From contig JBEWZL010000043.1 in assembly GCA_045837725.1 (NCBI GenBank), positions 1 to 64,000 on the forward strand: 64,000 nucleotides of DNA, given 5' to 3'. Of the stretch, positions 11,356 to 23,993 are shown piece by piece (the first letter of the stretch is position 1; the number at the start of each line of letters is the position of its first letter). Source of the DNA: Vermamoeba vermiformis (lineage: Eukaryota; Tubulinea; Echinamoebida). The translations under genes and the position numbers were made by a program. The notes under the pieces were generated by a model that ran no database searches, was not told the DNA's origin, and saw only the letters and a list, made by a program, of their open reading frames with translations.

Positions 11356-14166
11356 ATGAAGCAATTATTAGCCTTCATTGCCGTACTACTGTTAAGCTTC
11401 ATTGGGTCGGTCATCACGCAGGCGCCCGCTTCAAGTGAGTCCAAATCCGCATCCATAGTTTTGTTATTACCGTTAAAATGCGTATTAATTCGATTATACA
11501 GATTCTCAACGACTATTTATTCATACACTAAGCGGACAAAGAATGACAGATGCTGCAGGGACACCGTTGAAATCGTATTCAAGCTGTCTGAACGGTAAAG
11601 TTGAAAATTTAATCATTAAAATTATTAATTAATTCCAGTGACTGGAAGTATATCGCATATAATAGGAAACAGCGTTGGCTGCAAAATAACTAAAAATTCT
11701 GCGCAGCGAAATAATAATTTATTTATTTTATTTATTTTTTTCTAGAATACGATGAAAGCGTGCTTGGCCCAGACGATTATGTATATGGATATCAATTTGC
11801 TAGTAAGCAAGTGTACCGTCAGGATATTGTGACCGGTGAGTACCAACGACAAACCCGAAAAAACATCAGACTAACGTTATCTGCAGGTTATTGCGAGCCG
11901 ATAGGTCCACCAGCAGGAGATAATTATAATCCAGTCAAAGGACTAAGATTTTCTCCGAGCGGGCGATATCTCTATGCACTTGTCGGTACGTCCAAACTCG
12001 ATCGCGGATTTCATTTTTAGGTTTTGTAACGTCTTTTGATCTTATTAGGGTCTTCTTCTATTAATAAGCTTGATATGGAGACTTTACAGTGGCTTCCTTG
12101 TCTGGATCCAATGTCCGGAGTCACTTATGCAGGGATCGACTTTCAAAACGAAAATTATCTTGTCGTAACCTACTCCGATCAAAACGACAATACTTTTGGT
12201 CATATGGTCTTTGTTTGTACGTGGTAATTACCTTAGCTACGCGTAGAATAGCAAAATGTTAACGTTCACTGAAAAATTACTATATTTAGCATTTATATAG
12301 TGAAATTTCAAAACGTTAGCAAAGTTTTGCTTGAAATAGCGCGGTTCTTTCATGTATAGCCTAATCAATAACAACTAATATTTTTGGCTGTTTAGTCGAT
12401 CCGCTGACGGATTCGTTCAACAACTCCGATTATTATCGTCAGCCATGGTACGTGGACTATGGTGCACCAGTCAAATGCACGCCTTGCCCACCCGGTTACA
12501 GCGGTCACATCTGCTGCACATCACTCAATTCAGGCAGATACGTGCAAGCTCACGCGATCAACAACGATGTGTGGACGATTCTGATGGACGCTACTGCTCC
12601 CGCGACTACTAATGGTTACGTAAGTATATATCGTTCGGGAGATACGCAAAAAAATCTCCCCTTACAGCCGGCACCAAGATTGGTATAACAATTTCCAAAA
12701 AAGGAAATTATCGGATAATGAGAAATCTAATGCAAGGTGTTGGATGTGCTATGGTTCTAATTGAATTTTATACCATAGTTCCTGTACTACAATGCACTAC
12801 CATGGCCCCAAGTCTACGCGTCAGGAAGCGATGCAAATTTGTACGCGTACACTGTCTCGTCAATCACGCCGTACAGCAGCAGAGTAACTCTGAGAGGGTC
12901 CGCTGATGTGTTTCACTTTCACACCTTGTTAGGTACGTTCCATAAAAACTTGACCAGATCCACCTCAACCCCGGTGGTTCTACTTTCATTTTAAGTTAAA
13001 TGTTGTGATCATTTTGCGCCGTACATTCGTGACTAACATGGTGGCATTATAGCTGCTCCTACGGTAGACACACAATGGATTGGCCGATCAACCTCGTCAG
13101 ATCAATGGTGCAAACGACAAGTGAGTTTCCCAGTGTACGATTGGACCGTTTCAACTGCCATTGAAGTGACGCTGTCACGTGGTTATCCATACCGAACTGT
13201 GTTTATGACTCAAGCGCCGTACCTCGACTCCAATGGTCTATGCTCCTGCTGAAATTGATTGCTCGAACCAAACCAACGTTGCACGGTAAGTTTTGAGGTC
13301 ATAATAATAGCTCCTTATTAACGGTTTGAGTAGTGTTCGTGTGCAATACTTCGGAGCCAACAATACGGTCATTCGGACTATGCCTGTTGATGTTGAATGT
13401 ATCGCTGCTCCTCCCGAGTGTCTCATCAAAGGAACGATCTCGGAGATAACTCCGGCGAGTCAATCCATTCCCAACATTATTCCGATTCTCGAGTGCATTA
13501 GCCCGATGACCGAACAATTTCTTCTTGGGATACTTTGGCTTCAACAATTTGGAGTCATCGTTCTTAAGTGTGCCTGTTGGACCGTTGAATTATTTCGCTG
13601 GTGAATTGGATCGAGGCCAGACGACCAACTTTTTGACAGGAAGAAGTGAATTCTTCCCTCGTGGTGCATTTACATCGGTTTTAGCGCCTGGAACTTACAC
13701 GTGGATTTTGACGAATTACAACTTGACATTTGACACTTCAGATACAGCGAGATATTGTCCAAAGAATTTCACGATTGGCGTGCAATTAACGAACTCCACT
13801 GTGATTGGCCAATCAGAACTTAACACTATTGAAGCCAATATTGCGGAACAACTCAACTTGGATCTGGGTCAAGTCAACATTCAAAGTGTCAAAATCGTTC
13901 AATCGAAAAAACGAGCTGGTGACACTTTATCCGAACTCGAAGTTGAAATTTCAACGCAACCACCTGGATCCAACACTCCAGCAAGTGATCCGCAACAAAT
14001 TGTGCAAGATTTCATTTCGACAGCTGCAAATGCCACAGCGGCACAAGAGGTGTTTAATCCTTTGAATGACACTTCGCGTGAGATTATTGGTGTCAAAACG
14101 AGACCGACAGGCGTCGAAACTGAAGGCAAAGAAATTCCGCCGGCCACAACTACCTGTCTCAATTAG
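11356..14166 (+). CDS. Secreted repeat protein with propeller-like N-terminus; one frame conflict
   Basis: The start MKQLLAFIAVLLLSFIGSV is a signal peptide. Exons follow with RFSPSGRYLYALVGSSSINK, a blade-like motif suggesting a beta-propeller, and a Cys-rich turn CTPCPPGYSGHICC. The C-terminal part carries a module with ECISPMTEQ, GYFGFNNLESSF, VPVGPLNYF, DRGQTTNFLTGR and a closing TYTWIL, a pattern I know from secreted multi-module proteins. The intron from about 13218 (GTACCT donor) to the TAG near 13334 keeps the frame. At about 13515-13530 the frame must shift by one base between TEQF and LGYFGF, and no intron explains it. So the gene is either slightly broken or the assembly has an indel there. 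Stop is TAG at 14164-14166. Function unknown; extracellular location likely. Confidence 0.65.
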
Positions 14167-14867
14167 CACTGCCAGCAAGTCTTATTCTATTCGACAGCAC
14201 TGTCATTTTATTCTTGGTGGTCATAATGTCAGCTATTGTCGTGCCTAACTTCAGCAGTGGATGCTGTCGTAAATGTTGATGTAAAATAAAGGCAATTCCT
14301 AGCTGATCAAAATAGCACATAGATATTATATGCGTGTTATCAATATATTTTCTGTACCGTTGCATCAAATGTTAGTTGGGTCGTAAAGCTGAAAAAATTG
14401 AATCGCAGCTAAAAGATCCGTAAAGCTACGTGATTGTAAATCAGATACACTGTTAAATAAAAGTCTTAGTATGGACTTAATACGATAGGACAATTGATTG
14501 CTTGGTAATTATCCGGCAATGCTTTGTGTACAACGCTTGTAAGCTGAAAAATGCCAACTCCGACTGTAACTGTTTAGTTTCGATATAAACAACACAATGA
14601 ACGTTATATTTATACGGTATAGTTGATCATGTTATGCTTGGAGGAGAATTGAGTATAGGTACGTACGACAAATCTTCCGCGGCACCTCATCAGATCAGGA
14701 GCGCCACGGCGAATTTTAAAAATTAAATGAAACTTCTACAAATAAAATCTGGTACCTGGTTGAGATAAATTTATTAATTTCATATTTTTAGACCAACGTT
14801 GGGAATAATCAAGATCCCATCCAAGACAACTCCGTTACGGTTTACGGTTCCGCTCCGTTCGGAACAG
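14167..14867. other. Intergenic spacer
   Basis: About 0.7 kb between the secreted-protein gene and the P450. AATAAA near 14285 may serve as the polyadenylation signal of the upstream gene. I see nothing else to annotate. Confidence 0.4.
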
Positions 14868-14875
14868 TATATAAG
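14868..14875 (+). promoter_or_regulatory. TATA-like box of the P450 gene
   Basis: TATATAAG lies 52 bases before the P450 ATG, at a distance that would fit a short 5' UTR. It is a match by eye only. Confidence 0.35.
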
Positions 14876-14926
14876 CTGATATAAATAACGTTCTATTTTT
14901 GTATCATTTATTAGCAACAACACAAC

Positions 14927-16811
14927 ATGATTGGCGTACTCGGACTTCTAGTTCTATCAGCGTCCCTGTGGATGGTGCTCAAATACGCTCAATACAAGAA
15001 GCATCGTAAAATCGGTATCCCCTCTGCCGATCCTATATTTCCCTTCGGAAACAACCTTCAGATTATCCCAAAGATTAGGTACAAACGGAACGTTGAAATT
15101 TTTCTAACCCAGATCTAACTCCAATTTTCAACAGAGACAGAACACTTTTTACTTGGCGCTCTGGTTTGCATAAGCAATATGGTCCTTTGATTCAAGAGTA
15201 CACCTGGTTTGGTAGACCTTCGTTCCTTCACGTGGACGATCCGGATCTGATCGACTTTGTGACCACGAAAAACAATTATGTCAAGAATCCCTGAGTTCGT
15301 AAGTATATGATATCATAATAACCTACCTAGGGCATAGTTTATCGGAATATTATGATGATTTGATGGTTGTGAACAAATTAATTAACAGTTTGCTACATCC
15401 AGTACTCGGCCCTGCAAAAATTGACTGGTCACGGACTGTTCAGTGAACTTGATCCAGTACTATGGAAGCAACAACGCCGCACGATTAGCCACGCTTTTTC
15501 TAACCTCAACATCCGCGCTCAAATCCCAATTTTGCAACAGAAACTGCGTGTCATGATTGACAAGTTTGAGCAAAAAGCCGCGGCGAAGCAGGCTGTAAGT
15601 CTTATATTGCATCGTCATATGTTTTTCTAATGCTTTTAATGTCAGATTGATATAGACAACTGGTTTATTATGCTCACCTTGGACTTCATTGGCGAATCCG
15701 CGTTCGGAGTTACTTTCGACACCATGTCCAAAGAGAAGCCGAACGAAATTGTCGATATTATTAACAACAGCCTTGTGTAAGTATAATTAATACTATATTA
15801 CTTATCAAACCTGCAGACTTTAATACTTTGTACGGACAGAACAATTCTCACTTCGTTCAGAAAACCATGGGTGGGCTTGCCGTTCCACCCTCAGACTATC
15901 AAGACTAACGCTGAGCTTAAGAAACTTCGCTCTATTGTTAGAAACATTATGACCGAGCACCGAGCCAAACCAAAGGTAAAAAAAGCTTTGCATTAAAAAT
16001 GTTTACCTGGATGTGGTCTGATCTGGCGTGACATTTTTAGGACGAAGAAAACTCCGCTAAAGAACAATCCTTATTTGAGTTACTATTGTCATTGAAAGAC
16101 CCTGAGACTGGTGTCGGCCTCTCCGACGAGACTATCATCGACAACATTATCACGTTTTTGTTCGCGGGTCATGATACGACTGCTCATTCCATGGCGTTCA
16201 CCATTTATGAATTATGCAAGAACCCCGATATTTTGCAAAAAGTTCGCGAAGAAATTGACAGCGTGTTGGGCACCGATAAGATTGGTGATTGGAGCCATAT
16301 GGGTCGATTAGAGTACTTGGATATGGTCGTCAAAGAGTCACTCAGAAAACATCCTTCGGCTGGTGGCACTGGCCGGCTGTTAGAAGAAGATTACGACTTC
16401 AACGGAACAATATTACCGAAGGGCTCAAAGATATTTTGTTCCGCAATGTCAATGCATCACAACGAAAAGTACTATCCTGAGCCGGAAAAATTCATCCCTG
16501 AAAGGCACGTGATTTAAACCGTTCGTTCATGAACGAAAAAAAAAATCGTATTTTGCTTACCTGATTCGTTTGACAGGTTCACCAAAGAAGCGATTAAACA
16601 ACGACCAGCCGGATCGTATTTACCGTTCAGTCGTGGACCACGTGACTGCATCGGCAAGAACTTGGCCATGGCTGAAGAATTAATTGTATTGTCGACGTTG
16701 TTGAAGCAATTCGAGTTCAAGTTGGTCGACGGATTCCAACTCGAAAAACGCGTCTCAATTACTATCGGTCCTACTGACGGTATAATGGTCTATGTATCTC
16801 CGCGACAATAA
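14927..16811 (+). CDS. Cytochrome P450 (CYP4-like), one frame conflict
   Basis: This is a haem-thiolate monooxygenase. It begins with a membrane anchor (MIGVLGLLVLSASLWMVL). The I-helix shows AGHDTTAHSMAF, the K-helix KESLRKHP supplies the ExxR pair, and the haem loop is FSRGPRDCIGKNLAMAE with the ligand Cys. The C-terminus ends IMVYVSPRQ with TAA at 16809-16811. At 15288-15298 the text reads AATCCCTGAGTTC, giving an in-frame TGA just before the donor. With CC instead of CCC and the acceptor after CATCCAG, the protein would read NYVKNPEF then YSALQKLTGHGLF, which fits the family very well. The simplest view is a homopolymer error in the assembly; a real disabling mutation is the alternative. 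Substrate cannot be predicted. Confidence 0.9.
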
Positions 16812-16938
16812 TTCACTGCATTTAAAGCAAAAAAATAACATTGCCATGTAAATAAAAAAATTAATAATTTTTAAAAAGTAAGGCAGAACGCAGAAAACAG
16901 TAATTGGTTTCAATATTAATACACATTATTTATTCTTA

Positions 16939-19900
16939 TTACGAACTAGTACTTGGCAGTCCATTTGCAGGTTCTAATTGCATCGGATCTGTTTGAAGGC
17001 CAGCAACAGGCGGATGTGGATCTGCCAAAAAATCATTGACGTTCATCATCGGCGCGTTCATATTGTTATTGTTCACTATATTATTCGCATGATCAGCTGC
17101 CAATGATAATTCTTGTTGTTTTCTTTCTTCTTCTAATCGCTGTTGTTCCGCTAGTTCTTGATCTTCGAGTTCTTGCAGCCGATCTCGGATCATTTGCAGT
17201 TGATGCTTATTGATCTCAAATATCAAACTGACATCACCAACCTAATAAATAATATTATTATCAGCTGTACTATGAGTTTCAGCGCACAAAATTTCCGTGA
17301 AGTAGATTTGATTTTTGGATGTCGCGATCGGATCTAAATCTCGGTCCGTTGCGTGACTTATTATACGTTTATATACACTTACCTCTATTAAACAATTATG
17401 TGACAGTTTCTTTCTACTGCCTGTCCTGACTAATTCACCGTTGACGTACAGATCTCGCGATCCCAAATTTTTAATGTAAAACTCTCCGTCATACTTCAGT
17501 TTGATCAATGCCTGATTAGGAAATAATTAGCACATAGTTATTAATATATATATAATGTATACCTGTCGCCTTGAAATTTTGTTTCCATCTTCACTATTTT
17601 CCTCGAGCAAATTGACGTCAACTGCGTTATTTGCAGTGGGTCGACCGAGAATGATCTAAATAAAGAAATACTTAATATAATATACTATCATACCATAAAT
17701 TATAATACAGCATTTGCAAATTCAAAAGGTAAATATGGTGTGAAGATCCGGATCAGATCTAGATCTTAGATCACATCCAGCTTTTTTTCGAAATATCTCT
17801 TTACCTTTTGAGTCTTCATAGTATATCTTAAATGAAACCCTCTTAACAAAGCTAAGGACGAGTCTCTAATGCCGTGCATATCAAGTGCCCGTTCAATTTC
17901 TCGTTCAAGTTTTTGAATGTTTTGCAGTGTTTGAATCTCTTTGATTGAATAATCAATTTTAGCGAGTGTCGCGTCCACTGTATCAATAGAGGTACTATAT
18001 TATACACAAATATTAGTCACACGGATCTTCGAAGAATTAACCTTGATCCATCCGTTGGGATCAAAAATTCATCGGATCCAGCTTTTTAGACCAATTTGCG
18101 TATTTAATGTATCGATATAGTATATTATAATAGTATTAAAATATCGTGTAATTAGATCCAATAAAAAAATACTAAATCCGGATGTGGATCAATTTGTACT
18201 TACATGAAGTGCTCAAATTGCGCTTGATTTCTAATAGCCTCTTCAAGACACGCAGTTTCGAATTCGAAGAATTTGTCAGATGCGCCAGCAGATCTGCTCT
18301 TCTTCAACGGAGTCGGTTGTTGCGTCGATCCGACCTGGTCAATTTCCATAGCGGAATTATTGATAGCGGAATTACTCGTGTCGTCTTCGGGCAAAGGGAA
18401 TTGTCTCGGGTGCCGAGGGCGGGGTACTGATCAACGAACTGTCGATAAAATCAGCGTGCCTGAAAGAATTCGATTCGCTCGTTCCCTCCTTCAGCTGCCG
18501 TTCGCGCCGTTCAGAAATTCTTTTGCTGCGAACTTGAGGTTGCATTGGCGACAGCACCGGCGATGATTCTTCCGTTGATTTATCTTTTCTGGCACGTGAC
18601 GAAGGTGTTCGAGTTGTTGGTGGCGAAGAGACTTTGGTCACGGTGTTTTCTTCGGTCGCGCTGATGGGTCCTGAAGTCGATTTTTCTTCGGGTTTTTTAA
18701 CGCGATTGGCTTTGCTGCTGTAAAATTACAACAAAAATGTTAATATCACAAAAATTAAATCAACTACCGTGAAAATTCTCTCACGTAAAACAAACCATAA
18801 TTTTACGTATAATGAAAAAATGACAGAATATTAGAAAATAATCAGACTACACTAGAAAAATAAGCAAAAAAATTATTACGTTGGGCGGTTCAATAAATGA
18901 AAATTATGATAAATTAGGAAATTTTTTAGGGTCACTTACTAATCCTTAGTGATCTTTTTGAACGGTGTAGTGCTCGGAGATGAAATATTATCCGACAATT
19001 TTTGCGCGCTACTTTCATCTTTTTGATTGTCTTCAACGGACTGTCTGCTCACATTGGAATTACTTCGCGATGAAGCTTTTTTAGCCGCGTCAGTTATTTT
19101 TGACGTTGCCGTTGATTTTTTAGTACTCGAATCTGTTGATTTTTTTGGTGCCTCGCCTTGATCTTTTTTCTGCGGAGTTTTGTCGGAATCTTTTTTCTGT
19201 TGTTGTGAAGATTTGTTATCTTTCTTTGCAGGCGTTGATTTTTTATCGCTAGAAGTCGTAGTGGATTTTTTCTCGGTACTTTTGCTGGTCTGTTCAGTTT
19301 TCTTCTGTTTATTCTCGCCATCGCCATTTTTCTTCGGAGTTTTATCTTTTGTGGCCGTAGATGATTTCTCCGATTTGCTCTTCGATTTATTTTCTTCTTC
19401 CTTTGCACTTTTTTCTTCGCCACTTGCACTGCTCTCCTCTTCACTGCTCTTTTTCTCTTCATTTTCAACATTTTTAGCCTTTTTTGGTCTCGGCTTTCGT
19501 TTTCTCGGCTCGGACTTTCGTCGTGCTTTTTTGAAACTAAATGACTGTCGCTTGACTTTGCTCGGCTTGGGCAAATTCTCTTGCGGAATATCTCTGTCGA
19601 CAATACCCTTCCTCTTCATGCGATAAAAATGTGCTTCGAGACTCTTCGCTGTTCGTGAAGGATGGAACGCGTCTTTAATCTCGTCCAAAATCTTTTGAAA
19701 TGACACGAACGGACCTTTCCGCAGCTGAAAAATAACGTCAATTTCGAGTCACAAAAGAAAATTTGCCAATCAAAATGTACATATTTGTACACCAAAAATT
19801 TCAGCAAAGTTACGAATAATAAATCCAATTTTACGTAAAATTCATGAATTATAAACTCAGCCAAGAGACTTTGATAAAATCATAATAAACAATGTAATGC

Positions 19901-21247
19901 AATGCTTACGGCGTCAACCAAGGCCCGCTCCTCGTCTTCAGTCCAAAACATTCGAATCAACGGCTGTTTGGCCTGTTCTTCGTCTCCGCTCTCTTCCGAA
20001 GACTCGTTTTTGCTCTTGCTGTTCTTGCTGCTCTTGCTACTTTTACTGCTGTTGCTGCTTTTGCTGCTTCTACTGCTGTCGCTCGATCTAACGAAAAAAA
20101 AAGTCTTATCAATCACCGTCAACAGAAATAAGATGTTATTCCACGAGCAATACTAATATTTGCAATATTATCCGCAGTGCAGAATCGAATTTAATTAACT
20201 CTCTAATAGTATAGACCGTAGTATAAACCATAAATAATATTTTCATATTACTCATGCAAGCTTGGTAGCTCCAAAATAATACTTAGATTAGAAGAAAAAA
20301 AATGAACGAAAATAAATTTGTGTGCGAACTGATGTAGACTTATATTGATTGTATCATATGAATCGTCATTATTGAGTCTTATACTAATATTATTAATTAC
20401 CTTGAACTCGAACTCTTGCTACTTCTGCTGCTACTGCTGCTCTTAGAACTGTTGCTGGACGAAGAACTCTTCTCGTCATCGCTGTCACTGTCCGAAGATG
20501 AACTCGATGCAGACTTTGAACTCTTTTTGTCGTCGTCATCGCTGCTAGACGAAGACTCGTCTGACGAGGAGTCCGATGACTTTGATGATTTTGAATTGGA
20601 CGAAGAGCTTGAGGAGGACTCGTCTTTTGATTTGTTTTTGGACGAGGATTTTTGGCTCTTTTTTGAATTATTGCTTTTTTTATGGCTCTTGCTCGATTTT
20701 GAGGATTTTTTGGACGGAGTTGTAGGCGATGAAGGATGATTTAGTTTCGGCTAAGATCAAAAAATAAAATTAATAAATTATTAGTATTAGGGCTTTTTTT
20801 GGTTGATAAATTGCAAAAGGATTTTGTACGGATAATTTGAAATTATTCAAGAATTATAAACGCTAAAACTAATAGCAAATGAATGATTTGGTAGGTTATA
20901 TTAAGAAATATCGAAAATTATCGAATTTTACCTTCTTAGCGGCCAAATCTGACTCAAAAAAGTCCTGATCGAGTAATTTTCGCTTTGGAGCACGAGAAGA
21001 CCTTCTGATATCGCCAGAATTTTTATCTGTAATTTAGAAAAATTAGAAAATTGGTTTTACGTGGTTTCGTTTTCATGAAGCGAAGTTCACGTTGGATGGA
21101 GAAAAACATTTTTTCGGCGGATGTACCTTTATCTTCCTCTGAATCATCTAATGACTTTTTAGGTGTATTATCCTTATTATTTGACTTCCTTTCGGGCGAA
21201 CTTTCTCTTTTTCGTTGCTCGCCGCCTTTGGATTTCGATGAGCTCAT
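16939..21247 (-). CDS. MCRS1: MCRS1-like protein: MCRS_N-type domain, Lys/Ser linkers, C-terminal FHA
   Basis: The start is MSSSKSKGGEQRKRESSPER (ATG at 21245-21247). Exon 3 (about 20403-20750) is almost pure Ser, Lys and Asp. Next comes a Myb-like block, FWTEDEERALVDA joined to LRKGPFVSFQKILDE and then HPSRTAKSLEAHFYRMKRKG, resembling the N-terminal domain of microspherule protein 1. A long Lys/Ser/Thr linker follows. The C-terminal third has SSLALLRGFHLRYTMKTQK, then IILGRPTANNAVDV, KISRRQALIKLKYDGEFYIK, NLGSRDLYVNGELV and a coiled coil, as in the MCRS1 FHA domain. Known MCRS1 proteins act in INO80 and NSL chromatin complexes, so a nuclear role is inferred. Near 18395-18437 either a 43-base intron (GTACCC to GAAG) or a one-base indel in CCCC is needed to keep the frame. 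Stop is TAA. Confidence 0.75.
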
Positions 21248-21396
21248 TTTGATTTGGCTCTATCAAAGGCTAATATAGCAGCCTCTATTTAACAAAAATA
21301 TTATAATATACAAAAATAATGCAATGCGGTCTGTTGCTCTCCGCAATAAAAATAGAACAAAAATAAATCCGCAACTTTCCGAAATATTTATTCAAA

Positions 21397-21699
21397 TCAT
21401 TCATTTACTTTTTCTGCATAATACAACTGCTTATGTCCGTCATTTTTTTCGTCATATTCTCGTATTTTACGTTCAGCAATCTTCTCTGAAGCGGTAAACT
21501 TCTCGATCTCGTATGTATTTCCGTTGTCATCAATTCTCTTAATTATCCATTTGTATTCTGGCGCTTGCATAGTTTTGTCTTGCTTTTTTTTGCCTAAATT
21601 TGATTTGGTCGCGAAGGCTCGGACCGGCGTTCGAGATAATTCTCCAATCCACGACAGATCTCGCGTAGTATGCCTCAATAAATTCGTCAATGCTTGCAT
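21397..21699 (-). CDS. Small putative mitochondrial protein
   Basis: This single-exon frame encodes about 100 residues. The likely start is the ATG of MQALTNLLRHTTRDLSWIG at 21697-21699, because what follows (SRTPVRAFATKS) looks like a mitochondrial presequence rich in Arg, Ser and Thr and lacking acidic residues near its end. The mature part is charged and helical, with EYKWIIKRIDDNGNTYEIEK and a tail YYAEKVNE ending at a TGA. An in-frame TAA follows six bases further on. I do not recognise a family. The protein is the size of accessory subunits of respiratory complexes, but that is only a guess. Confidence 0.5.
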   Translation of the reverse strand: MQALTNLLRHTTRDLSWIGELSRTPVRAFATKSNLGKKKQDKTMQAPEYKWIIKRIDDNGNTYEIEKFTASEKIAERKIREYDEKNDGHKQLYYAEKVNE

Positions 21700-21879
21700 T
21701 ATGGATATATACACTATGTACAACTATTTAATGAATATTTGAACGAAAATAATGGCGGTGTTGGATATTTATATTTTCGCGGGCACGTGCGCTGAGTTAA
21801 CTTGTGAACGACATCGTAATGCAGTGAAATAACTTTAAGGTGTAATTATATGAGCTCAGAATGCTGAATAAAGCGTAGT

Positions 21880-23916
21880 TTATTCGCACTGTACAGGAAA
21901 AATACTAGTATTAACATAATTCAACAGCTTTTCTTTTCGAACAGCGACTGATTCGCTTTCAGTTGCATCTTTCGAGATACTTCGCCAAGAAGTCTCTATT
22001 AATTGCACTAACTGCTTAGCATTCTTTCTTATTTTCTTTAAAACTACATCCGAATCCGTTCCATGAGAGCTATCTCTAGCTAAGGCGTAATCAACCACCA
22101 GCTTCTCTCCGTCTCGCTCAAATTGTTCAATATCAAATGGAATAATGCCGCTGAACTTTGTTATAACTGAATAACTCCATTCCAAAGCTCGTTTTGAATG
22201 TTCTAAAACGCGTTCCAAATACGAAGCCAAATTGCTGTATGAAGAGTCTTTTATCCTACGCACCAAGTCCTAAAATAATATTAATAAAAAGCTTGGACAC
22301 CATAAACAATTTTCTTTAATTTAATTCGGATGCGCACCAAAAAAGGATCTTTTAAACATTCAGTAGTGATGGATTATTAAAATATATTAAGACTTACTTG
22401 TAATATGCCTCGTTCGCGTTCCAAATCTTCAATTAATTTCATCAGCTGCTCTTTGTTATGTACATACTGGTCGTCAACATGTTCCTTCATTTTCTCTTTG
22501 CTAATCAGCTCCAGCTTTTCTTTAATACTGTCCACTAATACTGCTACGTAGAACACTTCGCGAGATTTATCGAGATTTCTCGGCGAAACCTGTTCCATCT
22601 TATTTGAAGCCGGATCTTCTTCTTTGATTATCGTAAAATCGATTAAAATGTCCGGCTCGACGTTATTTACATTTGTAGATTTGTTCAGTGAAAAGAGCGA
22701 TTGGATTAACTTGGGTATTTCCGGTTTTGAGCCCGGCTCTTGAGTAATTTCTTGACTTTTGCTTAGCGGTCGAGGTGAATTCTGATCTGGTTCTGTTGAG
22801 GCTGTTTTGAATTTTATAACTACTGGCATATTGAATCCAGCTGGTAGTGTGGGCAAGATAAATAGGTCTTGACAAACCGGCTTCGGCTAAATAACAAAAT
22901 AATTATCAGATAAATTCAAAATCGAAACGAATCCATTCTGTAAAGCAAATTTAAATTGAATTATATATAAGACCTATTCATAATTGTTTTTTTACGATAA
23001 CAAAAGGAAATTTGGCTCAAAGAAGACTTACCAATCGAAAAGAAGGCTCGAGAAATCTTCTAACCGCAGACGAATGTAATGAAGCTGCTTGCCGCAATAA
23101 CGCATTTAAATAGCTTTGTAAATTGATTTGTCGCCTTTAAATGATCGAATTAGAATGGGCCGCGATTGTGGATCAGATCCATTCAAATTTTCCAATTTTA
23201 CGAAAATGTTAGTAACTAGCCTTTACGCTTACCTTGATAGAAAAGCATCATAACTCTCTCGATCGAAAATATTTCGCTTCTCAGGAAATTCAGGGATTGG
23301 AATTGTATTCGTATAATTCGCTTTGATCTTGAAGATCAGTCAGTAAAATAGTTAAAAATGCAGACATCACGGATTAATTTGTAATATATTAGTACCTCTT
23401 TGTGAAGCTCTTCAAACTCCGAATATCTTTTCGTGACTTCCCAAAGGTTGACTCCATCTCGAACTTCTAGCGTGAACCGCTATTAAAACAATTAATCACT
23501 GGCCTAAATATAATAATATTATCTGTTTAATACGTACCACGACGCTTTCTACGAAGATATTTCCCTCTGATTCTTTGGTGAAGCTTTTGATAATTACGCG
23601 CGGGAAAGAGAACCATTTGAATTTCGATAAATCGCCCATCTTACATTTAATATGTCTGTCTAACCCTTTTGATGCAATTTGATCGTTTGTGTTGTTAACG
23701 CGCAGGTTTGTGGCCGATTTTGTGTTTTCGATTTCCCAATCTTTCAATAAGCACGAAAGTCGTCCTGAAACTTCAAATTTATTAAGAACATTATCCTAAA
23801 CACAAAAAATCTTAAATGCAATTATATCGACCGATCCTGCAAAGTTCTTTCGTACTCGAGATACGGAGTTACTGATCAGGCATAAATGGATCTTGGCAGC
23901 AAAGCGAACGAGACAT
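21880..23916 (-). CDS. PX-domain (sorting-nexin-like) protein
   Basis: Reading the minus strand, an exon with GRLSCLLKDWEIENTKSATN and FSFPRVIIKSFTKESEGNIF leads into RFTLEVRDGVNLWEVTKRYS, EFEELHKE, IPIPEFPEKRNIF and RRQINLQSYLNALLRQA. The KRYSEFEELH stretch, the Pro-rich loop and the following helices are a PX domain, which binds phosphoinositides on endosomes. The rest is a long charged helical region ending FPVQCE and TAA. The N-terminal exon could not be fixed: the ATG at 23914-23916 fits position but not phase with the next exon, so the start is uncertain. The gene sits 77 bases downstream of Vps25 on the same strand, another endosomal protein. Confidence 0.7.
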
Positions 23917-23993
23917 ATTCCAATGGTGGTTAATATTTTAATATGTTTAATTGGTTATTTACAGAACTTTTGGCGATTAAAAGCTTAAAAGCT

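Noticed and set aside
13210-13340. A second frame break in the secreted-protein gene
   Set aside because: An intron from GTACCTCG near 13218 to the TAG near 13334 joins TQAP to VRVQYFG in frame.
15288-15298. TGA read as an amino acid in the P450
   Set aside because: All other Trp codons I checked in the window are TGG, and dropping one C from CCC with a nearby acceptor gives the expected family sequence. Recoding is not needed.
19180-20739. Long plus-strand frames rich in Ser, Phe, Leu or Glu
   Set aside because: They are mirror images of the Lys/Ser/Asp-rich MCRS1-like exons on the minus strand.
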